Assembly (NCBI GenBank): GCA_016795385.1
Contig: JAEUHI010000015.1
Coordinates: forward strand, 1 to 64,000
Origin: Verrucomicrobiales bacterium
Lineage (GTDB): Bacteria > Verrucomicrobiota > Verrucomicrobiia > Verrucomicrobiales > DEV007
Direction: 5' to 3'
Length of the DNA: 64,000 nucleotides
The translations under genes and the position numbers were made by a program. Under the pieces are notes generated by a model. The model did no database searches and was not told where the DNA came from. It was given only the letters and a program-made list of their open reading frames with translations. This document shows positions 60,382 through 64,000 of the stretch, piece after piece; within the stretch, counting starts at the first letter, position 1; each line of letters begins with the position of its first letter.

Positions 60382-60456
60382 TGGAGCGGGTGATGAGATT
60401 CGAACTCACGACATCAACCTTGGCAAGGTTGCGCTCTACCCCTGAGCTACACCCGC
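60382..60456 (-). tRNA. tRNA-Gly (GCC)
   Basis: On the reverse strand the acceptor GCGGGTG pairs with CACCCGC, discriminator T and encoded CCA (plus 60382-60384). The anticodon stem CAACC/GGTTG encloses TTGCCAA with anticodon GCC. The T-arm GTGAG-TTCGAAT-CTCAT folds with one G-T pair. It is 40 bp upstream of prmA on the same strand. Confidence 0.92.
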
Positions 60457-60488
60457 TTTTTCACCCGCCTTTCGGCGGAGCGGACGGT

Positions 60489-60516
60489 AAGATGCCGGGG
60501 TTCGTGCGTTTTTCAA
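60489..60516 (-). promoter_or_regulatory. Promoter of tRNA-Gly (GCC)
   Basis: On the reverse strand TTGAAA (plus 60511-60516) is separated by 16 bp from CATCTT (plus 60489-60494). It could drive the tRNA and, by read-through, prmA. Confidence 0.35.
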
Positions 60517-60586
60517 GGCAAAAATTTTAGAATTCATTGGCAGGCCGGAAATGGCGGGGTAAGGGTGCCTCCCCTGCCCTCCAGAG

Positions 60587-61417
60587 ATGAAGAAATTCGG
60601 GAACAAACTCGACGAAATCCTCGCCGACAAAGCCGAGGAAGTGCGGCGCCTCATGCCAGTGCGCGAGAAACTCCAGTTCGCCGCCCAGGCGAGGGAAGAT
60701 TTCCGCTCGTTTGAAACCGCCCTCGGCGGAGGGATCCGGGATCACAGCGAAGACGAGGGCTACGGCCTCTCGGATCTCGCCGTGATCGCTGAAGTGAAGC
60801 GTGCCTCACCCTCGGCCGGCACGATTTCCCATGACTTCGATCCTCTGGCCATCGCCGAATCGTATGCCGCGGCCGGGGCGGATGCACTCTCCATCCTCAC
60901 GGACGAGAAGTATTTCCAAGGTCACCTCTCCTACCTCGCCAAGATCCGCGAGCGGGTCGATCTGCCCATCCTGAGGAAGGATTTCATCATCGATGAAGTC
61001 CAGATCTACGAATCCGTCGTCGCGGGGGCGGACGCCATCCTTTTGATCGTCGCCGCCCTGGAGCAGGAACAATTGGTGCATCTCCTCGATGTCGCGGCCA
61101 ACTATCAACTGGACGTCCTCGTCGAAGTGCACGACCTCGGGGAAATGGAGCGGGCTTTGGAAACAGGGGCGCGCATCATCGGCATCAACAATCGGAATCT
61201 CCGCACTTTCGAAGTCGATCTGGGCACCACCGAACGTCTGAGCGAGGAGGTCGGCCCCGATCACATTCTCGTGAGCGAGAGCGGGATCTACACCGGCACC
61301 GACACGAAACGGATCCGCTCGTGGGGAGCCGACGCGATCCTCGTGGGCGAGGCTCTCATGCGCGCGACCGACCGGACCGCGAAGATGGCCGAGTTGAAGG
61401 GCGGGGGCGACGAGTGA
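60587..61417 (+). CDS. trpC: Indole-3-glycerol-phosphate synthase
   Basis: This 276-aa TIM-barrel enzyme closes the indole ring in tryptophan biosynthesis. It has AVIAEVKRASPSAGTI (N-terminal phosphate/catalytic region), LPILRKDFIIDEVQIYESVVAGADAILLI, the LVEVHDLGEMERAL, IIGINNRNLRTFEVDL and HILVSESGIYT motifs, all conserved catalytic positions. No other trp genes are adjacent, so the pathway is dispersed. Its start lies 131 bp from the divergent tRNA-Gly. No leader peptide or attenuator was seen. Confidence 0.96.
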   Translation: MKKFGNKLDEILADKAEEVRRLMPVREKLQFAAQAREDFRSFETALGGGIRDHSEDEGYGLSDLAVIAEVKRASPSAGTISHDFDPLAIAESYAAAGADALSILTDEKYFQGHLSYLAKIRERVDLPILRKDFIIDEVQIYESVVAGADAILLIVAALEQEQLVHLLDVAANYQLDVLVEVHDLGEMERALETGARIIGINNRNLRTFEVDLGTTERLSEEVGPDHILVSESGIYTGTDTKRIRSWGADAILVGEALMRATDRTAKMAELKGGGDE

Positions 61418-61608
61418 CCCTCTCCCCATCCGGCACCGGCTCGAAAGTGTGACCGAAACTTTCTAAGGTTTTCGCCCCGATCACGTCCCATGATCGTATT
61501 GAGCGGCATGGGCGGATTGTTTATCTTCCCTGCCGTGAAGGCGGTCTCCGGAAGGAACCGCCGATCTACATCCGAAATCCAAAACCAAATCCCACCAGAT
61601 CTGAAATC

Positions 61609-62004
61609 ATGAAGAAACTCCTTGCCACCCTCGCCCTCTCCCTCGTTGCCGCGGTCTCCTTCGCCGGTGAATACCCCGACATCAGCATCAGCGAACTCGA
61701 AGAGGCCATCAAGAAGGGCGACGTCATCCTTCTCGATGTGAACGGATCTTCCTCCTACGAGAAAGGACACATCCCCGGCGCGATCGATTTCCGTGCGAAC
61801 AAGGACAAAATCGCATCCCTTCTCGGCGACAACAAGGAGAAGCTCGTCGTGGCCTACTGCGGCGGTCCTTCCTGCTCCGCCTACCAAGCCGGTGCCAAGG
61901 CCGCTGAAGAAGCCGGCTTCAAGAACATCAAACACCTCTCCGCCGGTATCTCCGGCTGGCTCCAAGCCGGCAAGACCACCGAGAAAGCCGAGAAAGGCAG
62001 CTGA
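61609..62004 (+). CDS. Periplasmic rhodanese-domain protein
   Basis: This 131-aa protein has signal peptide MKKLLATLALSLVAAVSFAGE. The rhodanese fold follows: DVILLDVNGSSSYEKGHIPGAIDF and VAYCGGPSCSAYQAGAKAAEEAGFKNIKHLSAGISGW, with active-site Cys in YCGGPSC. It could handle persulfide or polysulfide sulfur in the periplasm; no partner is nearby. A strong terminator follows. Confidence 0.85.
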   Translation: MKKLLATLALSLVAAVSFAGEYPDISISELEEAIKKGDVILLDVNGSSSYEKGHIPGAIDFRANKDKIASLLGDNKEKLVVAYCGGPSCSAYQAGAKAAEEAGFKNIKHLSAGISGWLQAGKTTEKAEKGS

Positions 62005-62043
62005 TCCCCTGTCTTCCGGATCAACGGAAGACTTTCGCGAAAG

Positions 62044-62074
62044 GCGTTCCTGCGGTCCGCGGGAACGCTTTTTT
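62044..62074 (+). terminator. Rho-independent terminator
   Basis: GCGTTCCTGCG (62044-62054) pairs with CGCGGGAACGC (62058-62068), an 11-bp stem with one T-G pair and a 3-nt loop, then six T (62069-62074). It ends the rhodanese transcript. Confidence 0.85.
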
Positions 62075-62171
62075 CGTGGCTCATTCCCGCACTTCCGGAA
62101 TCCCGACGCGCCGGGGCATCGAAACTGCTCTATTCTCCCGGTGTTTCCCACCGCATCCAACCACTATTGGC

Positions 62172-62663
62172 ATGAGCGCACTCCTCGATCTGCTCCAACA
62201 TGAACCTCTGTGCTGCTTTGACGCAGGGGAGGCGGTCATCGCCGAAGGGGCCTCCACCGGGCTGCTTTATTTCCTCGTCGAGGGAGTCGTCGAGGTCACG
62301 AAAGGCGGAGTCGCGGTGACCCGCACCAATGAACCGGGCGCGGTCTTTGGCGACCTCTCCGCCCTCCTCGGCGTACCTCACACCGCCGAGGTGCGCACCA
62401 TCGAACCGAGTCGTTTCCGTGTCGTGGAGGATCCCGTGGCGATGCTCGAGGCGAATCCATCGATCAGCTTGCACCTGTGCCGTCTCCTCGCAAGGCGGCT
62501 GGATGGAGTGAACCGCTATCTTGTCGACCTGAAACAGCAATTCGAAGGGCACGATCACCTCGGAATGGTCGACGGCATGATCGACCTGCTCATGCACCGC
62601 CATCCGCGCGAGCGCGTCAGGCCTCCGCGCCTAACCCTGCGCGACGCCGAGTTCGCGGAGTGA
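62172..62663 (+). CDS. Stand-alone cyclic-nucleotide-binding domain protein
   Basis: This 163-aa protein has one cNMP-binding domain (GEAVIAEGASTGLLYFLVEGVVEVTKGG; GAVFGDLSALLGVPHTAEVRTIEPSRFRVV) with the phosphate-binding-cassette-like GDLSALL region, and a helical C-terminus. There is no helix-turn-helix, so it is not a Crp-type regulator. It may report a second messenger to a partner. ATG 62172 matches the domain start. Its 3' end overlaps the convergent phosphoesterase gene by 33 bp. Confidence 0.75.
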   Translation: MSALLDLLQHEPLCCFDAGEAVIAEGASTGLLYFLVEGVVEVTKGGVAVTRTNEPGAVFGDLSALLGVPHTAEVRTIEPSRFRVVEDPVAMLEANPSISLHLCRLLARRLDGVNRYLVDLKQQFEGHDHLGMVDGMIDLLMHRHPRERVRPPRLTLRDAEFAE

Positions 62664-63362
62664 TTGCCCTTCCACACTGCGCCACTCGGCGGTGAGTGCG
62701 TCGAGGTCGAGAACGATGGTCGTCGGCTCGGGTCCGAGCTGTCTTCCCGGATTGAAAACCCAGGTTCCGCCGATCCGGTCGATCCAGGATCCTTCGCCGT
62801 AGAATGGCGAATTGTGAATGTGTCCGCTGAAGACCATGTCGGGACGATACCTTTCGATCCAGGCGGTGAGGAATTCATCTCCGATGAAGCGTTTCCCGGA
62901 CCAACTCGTGCGCGCTCCCTCGGGCGGTGCATGGTAGATCCAGATCCAGCGCTCTCCACGCCGCGCGTCTTCACGCTGGAGCAGGGCATCCACTTCGGAG
63001 CGGGTCACCTCGCCATCCCACCAAGGACACACCGTGATCCGGACATCTCCAAAGTCGAAGCCATCACCGTCCGTGTGGAGCCGTTCGTGCCGTGCCTCGC
63101 GGACCCAGGCGGCGACCGATTCATCCGCCGCGTTGCGGCTGTCCCCATCGTGATTTCCCGAACAGACGACGAGAGAGACTTTCTGCGAAATCAAAATCAG
63201 ATACTTCTCGATGATCGCAATCTGCACATCGAGGTCCAGTGGCGAACCCAGGTCGAGAAGGTCTCCGCCAATCACGACGAGATCGTAGCGCGGGGCTTCA
63301 GCCAGGAGCCAGTCGAACTGCTTGAGCGAATAGTGGAGGTCGGCGACGAAGAGAAGGCGCAT
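62631..63362 (-). CDS. Small cytoplasmic metallophosphoesterase
   Basis: This 243-aa calcineurin-like phosphoesterase has MRLLFVADLHYSL (metal DxH), LVVIGGDLLDLG, VVCSGNHDGDS (GNHD), YHAPPEG and FSGHIHNSPF. No signal peptide is seen. ATG 63362 begins right at the first strand; longer extensions overlap the upstream lipoprotein region. It is convergent with and overlaps the cNMP-domain gene. Confidence 0.85.
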   Translation of the reverse strand: MRLLFVADLHYSLKQFDWLLAEAPRYDLVVIGGDLLDLGSPLDLDVQIAIIEKYLILISQKVSLVVCSGNHDGDSRNAADESVAAWVREARHERLHTDGDGFDFGDVRITVCPWWDGEVTRSEVDALLQREDARRGERWIWIYHAPPEGARTSWSGKRFIGDEFLTAWIERYRPDMVFSGHIHNSPFYGEGSWIDRIGGTWVFNPGRQLGPEPTTIVLDLDALTAEWRSVEGQSLRELGVAQG

Positions 63363-63451
63363 GAAAATCAGCAAGTTGTGAGCATTGCTCTTGCCAATCA
63401 CCCGGTTTTCGAGCACAAAATGGCGAAGGCTACAAAACGCCTCATTTTACC

Positions 63452-63655
63452 ATGAAAATCACCACCTCGTTTCTGTTCCTTGCCCTCTCCGCCTCGTTGA
63501 CGCTTATCTCTTGTGAAAAGAAGGGACCCGCCGAAAAGGCCGGCGAAAAAGTCGATGAGGCGATCAAAGCCGTCGGAGATGCCGTCGACCCCAAAGGTCC
63601 CGGTGAAAAAGTCGGCGAAGCCATCGACAAGGCGGTGGACAAGGCGACCAACTAA
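63452..63655 (+). CDS. Small amphipathic-helix lipoprotein
   Basis: This 67-aa protein has lipobox LTLISC after MKITTSFLFLALSAS. The mature part has two imperfect repeats built on GEKVDEAIKAVGD and GEKVGEAIDKAVD, making amphipathic helices. It resembles short 'entericidin/YtxH-like' lipoproteins. Terminator follows. Confidence 0.7.
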   Translation: MKITTSFLFLALSASLTLISCEKKGPAEKAGEKVDEAIKAVGDAVDPKGPGEKVGEAIDKAVDKATN

Positions 63656-63693
63656 CTTGCTTCGGGAACCGAGTCTCGAACCACTTGGGTTCC

Positions 63694-63718
63694 GTTCCGC
63701 AAGGGCGGAACCTTTTTT
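63694..63718 (+). terminator. Rho-independent terminator
   Basis: GTTCCGC (63694-63700) pairs with GCGGAAC (63705-63711), a 7-bp stem with AAGG loop, followed after one C by six T (63713-63718). It ends the lipoprotein transcript, and its T-tract reaches the stop of the convergent partial gene. Confidence 0.8.
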
Positions 63719-64000
63719 ATTGGCGCATTGCAGCAGACTCAAGCGCACCGGGGAAAGGGGATCTCCGTTGGGTAAGGCGCTGGCCGGGCTTGAGGGAGAT
63801 CGTGTAGGCTTTGTTGGTCCACAACATGCCCGCCTGGCGGCACAGTTCGTCGAGGGCGAGCCCCAGAGAAACCCGTTTGCCACGAAGCGTCACCTTGGGT
63901 CCGGGCCTGGGCCCTTCCACCGAAAAGCTGAGGCCTTGGCGCTCGAAGGGCAACTTTCCAAAATAAAGCCGTTCCGCAGATGATTGGATGATCGAGAGAG
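63717..64000 (-). CDS. STN/secretin-like short-domain protein, partial (5' end beyond window)
   Basis: The reading frame is open through the window edge, so only the C-terminal 94 residues are seen. The piece ...FSVEGPRPGPKVTLRGKRVSLGLALDELCRQAGMLWTNKAYTISLKPGQ looks like the STN/secretin-TonB short domain ('VTLxxKxVSLxxALDxLCxQxGLxW'). These domains occur in PVC proteins with DUF4974-like or type-II-secretin roles. An in-frame TTG at 63953 is only an internal codon. Confidence 0.55.
   Translation of the reverse strand, partial: LSIIQSSAERLYFGKLPFERQGLSFSVEGPRPGPKVTLRGKRVSLGLALDELCRQAGMLWTNKAYTISLKPGQRLTQRRSPFPGALESAAMRQ

Noticed and set aside
60457..60586. trp attenuator or T-box ahead of trpC
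   Set aside because: No leader peptide with Trp codons or T-box specifier stem was seen; only the divergent tRNA promoter and a small hairpin.

Overview
The window is GC-rich, densely coded DNA from a member of the Verrucomicrobiota, most likely the Verrucomicrobiaceae or a close relative; this is inferred from gene families, not from an rRNA gene. The markers are the PVC-type secreted families: DUF1501 proteins (three copies), DUF1549/DUF1553 cytochrome-type proteins (two), a PVC-type heme-binding dehydrogenase, a formylglycine-dependent sulfatase, and many small lipoproteins and Tat or Sec signal peptides. Shine-Dalgarno sequences are rare, and several promoters sit almost on the start codon.

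Layout. 1-363 is the right end of an insertion sequence whose tip supplies the stop codon of a DUF4870 membrane protein (351-761). 896-4446 holds three reverse genes (GH28-like beta-helix enzyme, DUF3465 protein, gluzincin-like peptidase), divergent from alaS (4632-7460). 7535-10313 carries two exported proteins and an RlmM/FtsJ-like methyltransferase. A tRNA-Cys with a clear promoter follows, and its 3' end seeds a 158-bp tandem repeat (10480-10866). 10874-23703 has an EF-hand esterase, a SASA esterase, an orphan zeta-toxin kinase, two lone DUF1501 genes, rarD, a heme-binding dehydrogenase, a DUF885 peptidase and a thioredoxin-like protein. 23785-32378 has a sterol-desaturase-like enzyme, a large DUF1549/DUF1553 protein, a RelE/HigB-type toxin-antitoxin operon with a third lipoprotein gene, a sulfatase coupled to an unknown exported protein, and an SH3-like protein.

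32387-44063 is the most distinctive block. A 1847-residue secreted protein and a three-gene exported operon (S1/P1-nuclease-like, beta-helix, Tat metallophosphoesterase) have matching promoter regions. Each carries a 17-bp palindrome centred on CCCGT about 53 bp before the predicted transcription start. One palindrome also overlaps the -35 box of a divergent LacI-family regulator gene. This looks like a local, probably activated, secretion regulon.

44079-64000 holds esterases, a VOC protein, a double-HExxH metallopeptidase, two tRNA-Gly genes, a TrmA-type methyltransferase, glgB, a glycine-zipper lipoprotein, a translationally coupled coiled-coil lipoprotein pair, a paired DUF1553/DUF1501 cassette, a membrane PIN-TRAM protein, prmA, trpC, a periplasmic rhodanese, a stand-alone cyclic-nucleotide-binding protein, a small phosphoesterase, a 67-residue lipoprotein, and the 3' part of an STN-domain-like gene running off the window.

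Housekeeping genes (alaS, trpC, prmA, glgB, tRNAs, rRNA methyltransferases) are scattered singly among exported polymer-degrading and PVC-specific genes. No prophage, CRISPR array or complete mobile element was seen.
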